DNA of 5,016 nt from an uncultured Collinsella sp. (GTDB taxonomy: Bacteria; Actinomycetota; Coriobacteriia; Coriobacteriales; Coriobacteriaceae): the NCBI GenBank assembly GCA_900759435.1, contig CAAEVD010000254.1, positions 1 to 5,016 of the forward strand, in the 5' to 3' direction. Position numbers and translations under genes: made by a program. Shown piece after piece: positions 1 through 5,016 of this stretch. Positions within the stretch are counted from its first letter, which is position 1; every line of letters starts with the position of its first letter. The notes beneath the pieces were generated by a model. It ran no database searches, was not told the origin of the DNA, and was given only the letters and a program-made list of their open reading frames with translations.

Positions 1-480
1 GCCTCCATCTCTGCTTCTGCCGGCGCCGACGTGCTGTGCTCGCCTGTCAAGGGCAAGGTCATCAAGATGGCCGACGTGCCCGATCCCGTCTTTGGCGGCG
101 AGGTCCTGGGCAAGGGTTGCGCCGTGTGGCCCGAGGACGACCTGGTCTACGCTCCCTGCGACGGCAAGGTGACCGTCACCATGGGTCACGCCGTGGGCCT
201 GCAGTCCGATAGCGGCATCGAGGTTCTGGTGCACGTCGGTGTCGATACCGTCAACATGAACGGCGACGGCTTCGAGGGCTTCGTCAAGGCCGACGACGTC
301 GTGAAGGCTGGCCAGCCCATACTCAAGATCGACCGCGCCAAGATCGCCGCTGCCGGTTACAAGGACTGCGTCGTCGTGGCTGTGTCCAACACCGCCGAGT
401 TTGCCGATGTCGAGCTCGCCGTTGAGGCTGAGTCCGCCGTCGCCGCCGGCGATGCCATCGTCAAGGTCGTCCGCAAGTAA
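1..480 (+). CDS. PTS glucose/beta-glucoside-family EIIA domain, C-terminal part (5' end outside window)
   Basis: Phosphocarrier domain of the sugar phosphotransferase system: it takes phosphate from HPr on a histidine and passes it to an EIIB domain during sugar uptake. The frame is open through the left edge. Residues encoded before the GTG at 31 are a Ser/Ala-rich linker (ASISASAGAD), and no ribosome binding site precedes that GTG, so the true start lies to the left. Counting from 31, the family signatures are SPVKGKV (4-10), the VPDPVFGGEVLGKG segment (16-29), GHA with His53, and LVHVGVDTV with the presumed phosphorylated His68 (codon 232-234). The KIAAAGY segment near the C-terminus resembles IIA domains fused to the end of sugar permeases (EIIBCA/EIICBA). 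With the linker, this makes a C-terminal domain of a larger permease somewhat more likely than a free Crr protein, but the upstream part is not visible. The sugar cannot be told from this domain. A strong terminator follows within 30 bases. Confidence 0.93.
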   Translation, partial: ASISASAGADVLCSPVKGKVIKMADVPDPVFGGEVLGKGCAVWPEDDLVYAPCDGKVTVTMGHAVGLQSDSGIEVLVHVGVDTVNMNGDGFEGFVKADDVVKAGQPILKIDRAKIAAAGYKDCVVVAVSNTAEFADVELAVEAESAVAAGDAIVKVVRK

Positions 481-505
481 GCTGTAACGTCCAGAGGATG
501 TTTTA

Positions 506-537
506 GGGTGGTTGGATTGTCCGGCCACCCTTTTTAT
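506..537 (+). terminator. Intrinsic terminator after the PTS gene
   Basis: Stem 506-515 (GGGTGGTTGG) pairs with 521-530 (CCGGCCACCC), giving 10 pairs including two G-U, around a 5-nt loop. TTTTT follows directly at 531-535. It starts 25 bases after the stop codon and should end the PTS transcript, making the downstream lipoprotein gene a separate transcription unit. Confidence 0.9.
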
Positions 538-565
538 TAGACCGGGTGCACGCGTTTATTGTACG

Positions 566-595
566 TTGGGCAAGTCTACAGACCGTTCGGATACT
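566..595 (+). promoter_or_regulatory. Candidate promoter for the lipoprotein gene
   Basis: TTGGGC (566-571) and GATACT (590-595) are separated by 18 bases and match the sigma-70 boxes at 3/6 and 4/6 positions. Arms GTTCG (585-589) and CGAAC (600-604) flank the putative -10 as a short dyad that could be an operator. A second candidate -10, TACTAT (645-650), lies nearer the gene but has no good -35. Some promoter is expected here because a terminator separates this gene from the one upstream, but these boxes are weak and the exact site is a guess. Confidence 0.27.
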
Positions 596-716
596 AAAAC
601 GAACCGACCGCGCCTTCGTACTGCCGAGGGTGTTCATAAGTGGATACTATGGGCTTACCTTATTACAACGTGCGCCGTGTCTGGGAAGCGCGGTGCCGCT
701 CATTGGGAGGAACAAC

Positions 717-1274
717 ATGAAAAAGAAGCTGCTGCTTGCGCCCCTCATGGCCGTCTTGGTTGCGTGCGTGGTCCTGCTTTCCGGCTGCGGAGGCCCTTCG
801 GTCGAGGAGCTCATCACCAAGGACCTTACGACTCAGTTTGATGAGGTTAAGAATGGCGGAGACGATTTCCTCGCCGGTCTGGAAGAGGCTTCGGGCGACG
901 AGTTCGAGCAGCTGGGCATCGATCCCAAGGAGTATGCCAAGAGCTATCTCGAGGGCTTTGACTACAAGATCGGCGACGTGACGGTCGACGAGGACAAGGG
1001 CACCGCAACTGCCGAGGTCACCATTACCTGCAAGTCAATGAACCAGATCGTTGAGGATTTTGCCACCCAGTATCAGGAGAAGGTCGCCGCGCTCGATTCG
1101 ATGCCTTCCGATGACGAGTTGTACAAGATGGCCGGTCAGGTTATGGTCGATGTGACCAAGGCTGCTAAGACCAAGGACACCACGGTCACCTTCAAGTACA
1201 CCGCCAATGACGACGGCGAGTGGTCTGCTGACGATTCCGCAACCAACGAGATGATGAATGCGATGATGAACTAG
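717..1274 (+). CDS. Predicted secreted lipoprotein of unknown function, 185 residues
   Basis: The N-terminus is a textbook lipoprotein signal: MKKK, a hydrophobic core at about residues 5-21, and the lipobox LSGC with Cys24 as the lipidated residue. The mature protein should be tethered to the outer face of the membrane. The ATG at 717 is chosen because GGGAGG (705-710) lies 6 bases upstream and because the signal peptide begins there. The frame stays open back to 546, but that extension would bury the signal behind 57 residues. The mature part is acidic and mixed alpha/beta in appearance: a helical stretch (about 28-80), then alternating strand-like segments (YKIGDVTVDEDKGTATAEVTI around 82-102), another helical region, and a strand (TTVTFKYTA) before a Met/Asn-rich tail. 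This layout recalls small DUF4878/DUF5105-type lipoproteins of Gram-positive gut bacteria, but I cannot assign a family with confidence and no catalytic motif is visible. It is apparently monocistronic, with a terminator on each side. Confidence 0.9.
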   Translation: MKKKLLLAPLMAVLVACVVLLSGCGGPSVEELITKDLTTQFDEVKNGGDDFLAGLEEASGDEFEQLGIDPKEYAKSYLEGFDYKIGDVTVDEDKGTATAEVTITCKSMNQIVEDFATQYQEKVAALDSMPSDDELYKMAGQVMVDVTKAAKTKDTTVTFKYTANDDGEWSADDSATNEMMNAMMN

Positions 1275-1276
1275 GG

Positions 1277-1305
1277 GGTTACGCGGTTCTACGAACCGCG
1301 TAACC
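1277..1305. repeat. Perfect 13-bp-arm palindrome just after the lipoprotein stop
   Basis: Arms GGTTACGCGGTTC (1277-1289) and GAACCGCGTAACC (1293-1305) are exact reverse complements around a 3-nt loop, TAC. It begins two bases after the stop codon. No T-run follows on either strand, so it is not a standard intrinsic terminator. It may protect the mRNA 3' end, assist termination, or bind a protein as DNA. Confidence 0.85.
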
Positions 1306-1317
1306 AGTTGACGCTGC

Positions 1318-1416
1318 AAACGCCCCTAAGCGGCAATCTGACGTTCAATTTCAAGGGCGCGACCAGAAGGTCAGCGCCCTTTCATTTCACGTCACCTTGC
1401 TCGCTTAGGGGCGTTT
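1318..1416. repeat. 99-nt long imperfect hairpin with nested arms
   Basis: Nested inverted segments, outside to inside: AAACGCCCCTAAGCG (1318-1332) with 1402-1416; GCAA (1333-1336) with TTGC (1397-1400), one base bulged at 1401; TGACGT (1339-1344) with ACGTCA (1389-1394); AAGGGCGC (1353-1360) with 1374-1381; GACC (1361-1364) with GGTC (1369-1372) around an AGAA loop. That is 37 pairs in one arm. The outermost similarity continues weakly to 1310 and 1424 (19 of 23 positions matching between the ends). It could be a compact terminator, a structured RNA, or a miniature inverted-repeat element; no target-site duplication is evident. Confidence 0.8.
1353..1387 (+). terminator. Intrinsic terminator for the lipoprotein gene
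   Basis: This is the tip of the long hairpin: AAGGGCGC-GACC, an AGAA tetraloop, GGTC, one bulged A (1373), then GCGCCCTT. It is followed by a T-rich tail on the + strand (TTTCATTT counting from the stem's last base). On the - strand the tail is TGAAATTGAA, which is poorer, so it reads best as the + strand terminator 79 bases after the lipoprotein stop. Confidence 0.7.
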
Positions 1417-1461
1417 TCGCTGTCCGTCCTCTACCTGCGGCGTTGCCATGGTAGTCATTGG

Positions 1462-1511
1462 GGCGGCACTTAGGGACGTTCCTTTCCTGACGGCAGTTGG
1501 GGACGCTCCTT
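1462..1511. repeat. Two tandem 23-bp direct repeats
   Basis: Copies at 1462-1484 and 1489-1511 agree at 19 of 23 positions and start 27 bases apart. The best kept parts are CGGCA and GGGACG(T/C)TCCTT. I recall similar GGGGACG-containing intergenic repeats in other Gram-positive genomes, but that family link is unverified. No open frame or terminator coincides with them. Confidence 0.7.
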
Positions 1512-1535
1512 GCACAAGTGTTGCATTGTGGGTGA

Positions 1536-1711
1536 TCGGGAAAATGTGGCCCGGTTTTTGGCCGAATTCCGGGCCGCGGTTTCCGGATGAGATGGGCTGC
1601 GGAAAGTGCGACCCGGAATATTGCTTCAAAACGGGATGCAGTTTCCCCGACGCGCCGCAAACGGAAAGCGCATCCCATTCCGGAACTCCAAAACGGGACG
1701 CGCTTTCCGCA
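1536..1711. repeat. Three 62-bp tandem units, each a dyad (REP/BIME-like array)
   Basis: A ~22-bp motif, approximately CGGAAASYGCRNCCCG followed by T/A-rich bases, occurs six times in alternating orientation: + at 1536-1558, 1598-1620 and 1660-1682; - at 1565-1587, 1628-1650 and 1690-1711. The GGAAA core repeats at 1539, 1601 and 1663, and the facing TTTCC at 1580, 1642 and 1704, so the period is exactly 62 in both halves. Each unit can fold into a hairpin of about 13-16 pairs. This resembles REP/BIME-type palindromic repeats found between genes in many bacteria. Located beyond the HAD stop, it may cap or terminate - strand transcripts. No transposase is nearby. Confidence 0.82.
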
Positions 1712-1750
1712 CGGAAGAATTGTCGCAGCTGCGTTAAGCGGTGCTGCTCG

Positions 1751-2419
1751 TTACTCGCCCAGAATCAGCGCCGCGAGCTCTGTTTGGGTGTCCACCACGT
1801 AGTCGGCGCCGGCTGCTTCGAGCTCTGTGCGGCCGCGGAAGCCCCAGCTAACGCCCGCGCTCTTGAGGCCGGCATTGTGACCGGTCAGCACGTCGACATT
1901 GGAATCGCCAACATAGAGCGTGGTTGCCGGGTCGGCGCCCAGCGTTTCCATCACATGCAGCGTGACGGGCGCTTCGGGCTTGGGCGGAAACGCATCGACA
2001 CGGCCCTGGACCAGCGCAAAGCGGTCGGGACCAAAGTACTTCTCGATAAGCGGGGCCGCCGAAATGTGGTCCTTGTTGGTAAGCACGGCAAGCTGGATGC
2101 CCGCGGCGCGCAGACGGTCGAGCATCTCGATTGTGCCGGCATAGGGGGCGGTGTGGTCCTCCTTGTGCTCGCCGTAGTAAGCCCTAAACTCGGCAAGCGT
2201 CTGCTCAAACATGCGGCCGTCGCCCGCATACTCGGCAGGCATAAAGCGCTCAACCAGCTTGAGCATGCCGTTTCCCACCTTATAGCGGTATTCGTCAACG
2301 GCAAAAGTGGGCCAGCCGTGCATCTCACAGGTATGGTTGCCGGCGACCGCCAGGTCCTCGAGCGTGTTGAGGATAGTGCCGTCGAGGTCAAAAATCACAT
2401 GGGAAAACGCTGCCGCCAT
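1751..2419 (-). CDS. HAD-superfamily phosphatase, phosphoglycolate phosphatase-like (222 residues)
   Basis: Cytoplasmic Mg-dependent phosphomonoesterase of the haloacid dehalogenase superfamily. All four motifs are present: motif I FDLDGTI with nucleophile Asp11 and acid/base Asp13; motif II LTNKD with Thr114; motif III Lys147 in PPKPEAP; motif IV VGDSNVD with Asp172 and Asp176. The helical stretch between motifs I and II (about residues 18-95) is the size of a C1 cap, as in Gph/PGP-type enzymes, so small phosphorylated metabolites such as 2-phosphoglycolate are plausible substrates; the sequence does not fix which. The ATG at 2419 is preferred because AGGAG lies 5 bases upstream and motif I then falls at residue 11. 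An in-frame ATG at 2482 would add 21 unrelated residues and lacks such a site. It lies 126 bases after hypE on the same strand with no clear terminator between, so read-through from the hyp operon is possible, as is its own promoter. Confidence 0.93.
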   Translation of the reverse strand: MAAAFSHVIFDLDGTILNTLEDLAVAGNHTCEMHGWPTFAVDEYRYKVGNGMLKLVERFMPAEYAGDGRMFEQTLAEFRAYYGEHKEDHTAPYAGTIEMLDRLRAAGIQLAVLTNKDHISAAPLIEKYFGPDRFALVQGRVDAFPPKPEAPVTLHVMETLGADPATTLYVGDSNVDVLTGHNAGLKSAGVSWGFRGRTELEAAGADYVVDTQTELAALILGE

Positions 2420-2424
2420 GGGTG

Positions 2425-2429
2425 CTCCT
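2425..2429 (-). promoter_or_regulatory. Ribosome binding site that fixes the HAD gene start
   Basis: AGGAG on the - strand sits 5 bases before the ATG at 2419. It decides between this start and the upstream in-frame ATG at 2482. I see no convincing promoter or terminator in the rest of the 2420-2545 gap. Confidence 0.75.
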
Positions 2430-2545
2430 GCCGTTTGAGTAATAAAACGCACTCCATGATACTGGGCCTGCGTATCGGGCACGTTTGGAATCTGAATATC
2501 TTTGCCGGCCTTGAACCGCGCTGCGCTAGCCGCGAGCCTTTGCCG

Positions 2546-3580
2546 TTAGCAAATCCTTGGCAGCTGTTCTCCCACAAGCATGTCGAGGATGCGGGTTGAG
2601 CCCCAGCCGGTGCGTACGCGCACGGCGGGTCGAGCGTCCGATCCAAGCGGCAGCACGCGGCCGATAATCGCGGCGTTCTCGCCGTAGCGGGCAGTACGCA
2701 TGGCGGCTAGAGCCGCATCGGCCTGCTCGGCTGGCACCACGGCGACCATCTTGCCCTCGTTTGCCACCTGCAGCACGTCATAGCCGAGCATCTCGCAAGC
2801 CGCCTGCACATCGGGACGCACGGGCACGGCGTCCTCATCGACCTCCATGGCAACGCCGCTGGCCTGCGCAAACTCATTGAGTGTGGATGCAAGGCCGCCG
2901 CGCGTGGGGTCGCGGAAACAGCGCGTGTCGGGGGCTGCGGCCAGAACGTCGGCTATCAGGTGGTTGAGCGGCGCGGCATCGCTTTGGATGTTGCTCGAAA
3001 ACGCCAAGCCCTCGCGTTGGCTCATGATGGCGATGCCGTGGTCGCCGAGTGTGCCCGACACCAGGATGACATCGCCAGGCTGGCAGTTTGCGCCACTGAG
3101 CGCCACACCCGCGGGCACTTCGCCCACGCCGGCGGTATTGATGTAGACGCCGTCGGCCCCGCCGCGCTCAACCACTTTGGTGTCGCCGGTGATGATCGCT
3201 ACGCCCGCCTCGCGCGCCGTCTCGGCCATGGTTTGCACGATCTGACGCAGCTTGTCCATGGGATAACCCTCTTCGAGGATGAAGCCGCACGACAGGTAGC
3301 GCACATTGGCACCCGAGGTCGCGACATCGTTGACGGTTCCGCACACGGCGAGTCGGCCGATATTGCCGCCGGGGAAGAACTGCGGCGTCACCACAAAGCT
3401 GTCGGTCGACATGGCGATGCGCCCGCTCGCGGGCAGTGCGGCGACGCCGGCATCGTTGCCCTCGAGTAGCTCGGGCGACCCAAAGGCATCCAAAAAGACC
3501 TCGTCGATGATGCGTTTCATCATCTGGCCGCCGGAGCCGTGACCCAGCAGGACGGTGCTATCGGTAACGCTATGGGACAT
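2546..3580 (-). CDS. hypE: Hydrogenase maturation protein HypE (carbamoyl dehydratase)
   Basis: HypE accepts a carbamoyl group from HypF on its C-terminal cysteine and dehydrates it with ATP to a thiocyanate. That cyanide is then given to the HypC-HypD iron scaffold of [NiFe]-hydrogenase. The 344-residue length is normal. Visible signatures are LLGHGSGGQMM (11-21), EGNDAG (40-45), STDSFVV (58-64), FFPGGNIGRLAVCGTVNDVATSG (68-90) and YLSCGFILEEG (95-105), all in the ATP-binding PurM-like N-domain; GD (132-133); DPTRGGLASTLNE (224-236); and the diagnostic C-terminal PRIC ending in catalytic Cys344. The protein is therefore complete and looks active. GGAG lies 8 bases before the ATG at 3580. It follows hypD by 48 bases on the same strand, fitting one hyp operon. 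Confidence 0.97.
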   Translation of the reverse strand: MSHSVTDSTVLLGHGSGGQMMKRIIDEVFLDAFGSPELLEGNDAGVAALPASGRIAMSTDSFVVTPQFFPGGNIGRLAVCGTVNDVATSGANVRYLSCGFILEEGYPMDKLRQIVQTMAETAREAGVAIITGDTKVVERGGADGVYINTAGVGEVPAGVALSGANCQPGDVILVSGTLGDHGIAIMSQREGLAFSSNIQSDAAPLNHLIADVLAAAPDTRCFRDPTRGGLASTLNEFAQASGVAMEVDEDAVPVRPDVQAACEMLGYDVLQVANEGKMVAVVPAEQADAALAAMRTARYGENAAIIGRVLPLGSDARPAVRVRTGWGSTRILDMLVGEQLPRIC

Positions 3581-3628
3581 ATCGAAAACTCCAATCGTGG
3601 GTGGTGTCGGTGTGCGGGTGCGTTCGGG
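3581..3628 (-). promoter_or_regulatory. C-rich, G-poor hypD-hypE intercistronic leader
   Basis: In the - strand transcript, the 22 bases from 3620 to 3599 contain 14 C, 6 A, 2 G and no U, and should be unstructured. The hypE ribosome binding site (GGAG, complement of 3589-3592) follows. Such C-rich, G-poor RNA is what Rho-loading (rut) sites look like, or the stretch may simply keep the hypE leader open. No hairpin or promoter is evident. Function is inferred only. Confidence 0.35.
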
Positions 3629-4741
3629 CTAGTTGCGGTAGCGGTAGTAAGCCGCACAGCTGCCCTCGGAGCTCACCATGCAGGGGCCGACGGGATGCTC
3701 GGGTGTACAAGCGTGGCCGAACAGAGGGCAGTCGCTCGGCGTAATGGCTCCGCGCAACACGTCGCCGCAGCGGCATCCGCGTGGCTCGACCGTCGGCTCG
3801 ATGGGCACGTCAAAGCGGGTGCGGGCATCAAAGCGCGAGAATTCGGGACGAATGGCGAGTCCCGAGGCCGCAATCGGCCCCAGCCCGCGCCATGTGGTAT
3901 CGCACGGCTCAAATACCTGCTCGACCAGCTGGCGCGCCACGGGGTTACCGTCTGCGTTGACGCCACGGCGGTAGGCGTTGTCGATCGCCGGCTTGTTCTC
4001 GACAACCATCTGGACCAGCATGCAGATGCCCTGCAGAATATCGACCGGCTCAAATCCCGTGACCACGCCGGGGGTCTCGAACTCGTCGACTAAAAACCCA
4101 AAGGGTGCCAGGCCTGTGATGGTAGCGACGTGGCCCGGCAGGATAAAGCCGTCGATAGTGGTCTCGGGATCGTTGGCGATGGCGCGCAGCGCCGGCGGCG
4201 TGGTCTTGTGAGCACAGTAGACCGAGAAGTTCTGGAGCCCGCGCGCGTCGGCCTCCAGGATAGCGGCGGCAATGGTGGGCGTTGTGGTCTCAAAGCCCAC
4301 ACCCATAAAGATGACCGGGCGTTCGGGATTTTGCTCGGCAATGTCGAGTGCGTCGAGCGGAGAGTAGACGATGCGGATGTCGCGCCCCGCCGCCTTTTGC
4401 GCGGCGAGCGAGGTGGACGATCCGGGCACGCGCATCATGTCGCCAAAGGTGGTGATGATGGCGCCGTCCATGTTGGAAAGCGCGATTGCGTGATCGATGT
4501 CACGGTTGGCGGTGACGCAAACGGGGCACCCCGGGCCGCTTAGCAGTTTGAGTCCCGTCGGCATAATGGAGCGAAAGCCATAGCGGCCAATGCTCACGGT
4601 ATGCGTACCGCAGACTTCCATAAGGTTGATGGTGCGGTCGCCGACAAGTTCACGGATGCGTTCGATGAGCTCGCGGGCCAGCTTGGAATCGCGAAATGCC
4701 GAAAAGTCGATACCGGAGCGAGCCGGCTGTCCGGCCACCAC
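3629..4741 (-). CDS. hypD: Hydrogenase maturation protein HypD (Fe-S scaffold for Fe(CN)2CO assembly)
   Basis: HypD carries a [4Fe-4S] cluster and, with HypC, holds the iron on which the CN and CO ligands of the [NiFe]-hydrogenase active site are assembled. The 370 residues cover the whole family. Conserved motifs: MEVCGTHT with Cys44 (41-48); SGPGCPVCVT with Cys72 and Cys75 (68-77), the redox/iron-binding pair; GFETTTPT (149-156); CAHKTTPPAL (176-185); LPGHV (201-205); and a C-terminal cysteine cluster at 323, 325, 338, 345, 354 and 362 that includes the Fe-S ligands. The start is GTG at 4741, whose first base is the last base of the hypC TAG stop; GAGG inside the hypC end lies 7 bases upstream. 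This overlap indicates translational coupling and balanced HypC:HypD production. A second GTG directly follows as the next codon and cannot be excluded as the start. The order C-D-E is common in hyp operons. Confidence 0.97.
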   Translation of the reverse strand: MVAGQPARSGIDFSAFRDSKLARELIERIRELVGDRTINLMEVCGTHTVSIGRYGFRSIMPTGLKLLSGPGCPVCVTANRDIDHAIALSNMDGAIITTFGDMMRVPGSSTSLAAQKAAGRDIRIVYSPLDALDIAEQNPERPVIFMGVGFETTTPTIAAAILEADARGLQNFSVYCAHKTTPPALRAIANDPETTIDGFILPGHVATITGLAPFGFLVDEFETPGVVTGFEPVDILQGICMLVQMVVENKPAIDNAYRRGVNADGNPVARQLVEQVFEPCDTTWRGLGPIAASGLAIRPEFSRFDARTRFDVPIEPTVEPRGCRCGDVLRGAITPSDCPLFGHACTPEHPVGPCMVSSEGSCAAYYRYRN

Positions 4742-5001
4742 TAGTACGCCTCGGCCGGGTTGCTGGCCAGTTGGTCTTCTTCGACCAGTTCGGTCATGGT
4801 GTTGACCAGGTCGAGCGTATCCTGCGCCTCCTGCTCGTCGACGATCTGGATGCCAAATCCAGCGTGCACCAGAATATAGTCGCCTACTTGTGCCGTCGGC
4901 ACGAGTCGCAGCGACACCGGACGCTCGATGCCCATCATGTCGACGGTGGCCTTGAGGTCGTCGTCGCGTTTGACTACTTTACCGGGAACGGCAAGGCACA
5001 T
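4741..5001 (-). CDS. hypC: Hydrogenase maturation chaperone HypC
   Basis: Small OB-fold chaperone that binds HypD during Fe(CN)2CO assembly and then carries the group to the hydrogenase large-subunit precursor. It starts with the diagnostic MCLAVPGKV; Cys2, exposed after Met removal, is the essential iron/partner ligand. The conserved VGDYILVHAGFGIQIVDEQEA segment spans about residues 39-59. At 86 residues it is a usual length, ending in an acidic tail. AAGGGG lies 6 bases before the ATG at 5001, so the start is secure. The gene is complete but only 15 bases from the right edge, so the promoter and any upstream hyp or hydrogenase genes are out of view. Its stop overlaps the hypD start by one base. 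Confidence 0.97.
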   Translation of the reverse strand: MCLAVPGKVVKRDDDLKATVDMMGIERPVSLRLVPTAQVGDYILVHAGFGIQIVDEQEAQDTLDLVNTMTELVEEDQLASNPAEAY

Positions 5002-5016
5002 ATTGTTCCCCTTTTA

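Larger units (their letters stand above)
1275..1750. other. Convergent non-coding stretch filled with repeats and dyads
   Basis: This 476-bp gap separates the 3' ends of the + strand lipoprotein gene and the - strand HAD gene. I see no credible gene in it: open frames here lack ribosome binding sites and recognisable protein content. It holds, in order, a perfect palindrome (1277-1305), a long hairpin (1318-1416) whose tip is an intrinsic terminator, two 23-bp direct repeats (1462-1511), and a three-unit 62-bp dyad array (1536-1711). The only parts with no structure found are about 1425-1461, 1512-1535 and 1712-1750; the last has just a 10-bp palindrome, CGCAGCTGCG, at 1724-1733. Confidence 0.85.

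Noticed and set aside
31..33. GTG at 31 as the true start of the PTS protein
   Set aside because: There is no purine-rich ribosome binding site before it, and the open frame with linker-like residues continues to the window edge.
655..704. Riboswitch or attenuator in the lipoprotein leader
   Set aside because: GC-rich pieces there do not form a convincing stem and no known riboswitch core is recognisable.
546..716. Upstream in-frame extension of the lipoprotein gene (57 extra residues)
   Set aside because: It would place the signal peptide inside the protein and has no ribosome binding site, whereas the ATG at 717 has GGGAGG at 6 bases and a proper lipoprotein signal.
1536..1711. CRISPR array
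   Set aside because: The copies alternate in orientation, the period includes a dyad, spacers are partly similar to each other, and no cas gene is present.
1724..1747. Terminator just after the HAD stop (CGCAGCTGCG palindrome or GCAGC/GCTGC stem)
   Set aside because: The stems are only 5 pairs and lack a following T-run on the - strand.
2480..2545. Terminator between hypE and the HAD gene
   Set aside because: The GC-rich segment around GCGGCTAGCGC gives only short, poorly matched stems and has no T-run on the - strand.
1448..2599. 383-codon open frame on the + strand opposite the HAD gene
   Set aside because: It lies antisense to a gene with complete HAD motifs and crosses the repeat array. 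Its Arg/Ala/Gly-rich content is typical of antisense frames in GC-rich DNA.
2960..4543. Long + strand open frames (2960-3469, 3539-4093, 4130-4543) opposite hypE and hypD
   Set aside because: All are shadows of well-supported hyp genes and show no recognisable domain.

Overview
The window looks like chromosomal DNA from a high-GC anaerobe, most likely a Coriobacteriia member such as Collinsella. That rests on GC-rich codon use, a sugar-PTS IIA domain, a small acidic lipoprotein and a [NiFe]-hydrogenase maturation operon. The genus is an inference; no rRNA or species marker is present.

Layout. On the + strand, positions 1-480 hold the C-terminal part of a glucose/beta-glucoside-type PTS EIIA domain that runs in from the left edge, followed by a clear intrinsic terminator (506-537). 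A 236-bp gap with weak promoter candidates leads to a 185-residue predicted lipoprotein (717-1274). On the - strand, reading from the right edge, come hypC (5001-4741), hypD (4741-3629), hypE (3580-2546) and a HAD-family phosphatase (2419-1751). hypC and hypD share one base, the hypD-hypE gap is 48 nt, and the HAD gene lies 126 nt after hypE.

The two blocks converge on a 476-bp non-coding stretch (1275-1750) packed with dyad structure: a perfect 13-bp-arm palindrome, a 99-nt long imperfect hairpin with an intrinsic terminator as its tip, two 23-bp direct repeats, and three exact-period 62-bp units, each made of two facing copies of one ~22-bp motif. This is the least ordinary part of the window.

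How the genes work together: HypC and HypD form the scaffold on which the Fe(CN)2CO group of [NiFe]-hydrogenase is assembled, and HypE supplies cyanide equivalents from its C-terminal cysteine. HypF, HypA and HypB are not in the window. The HAD phosphatase is probably a housekeeping enzyme; its link to the hyp operon is positional only. I see no defence system, CRISPR array, tRNA, rRNA or transposase gene.
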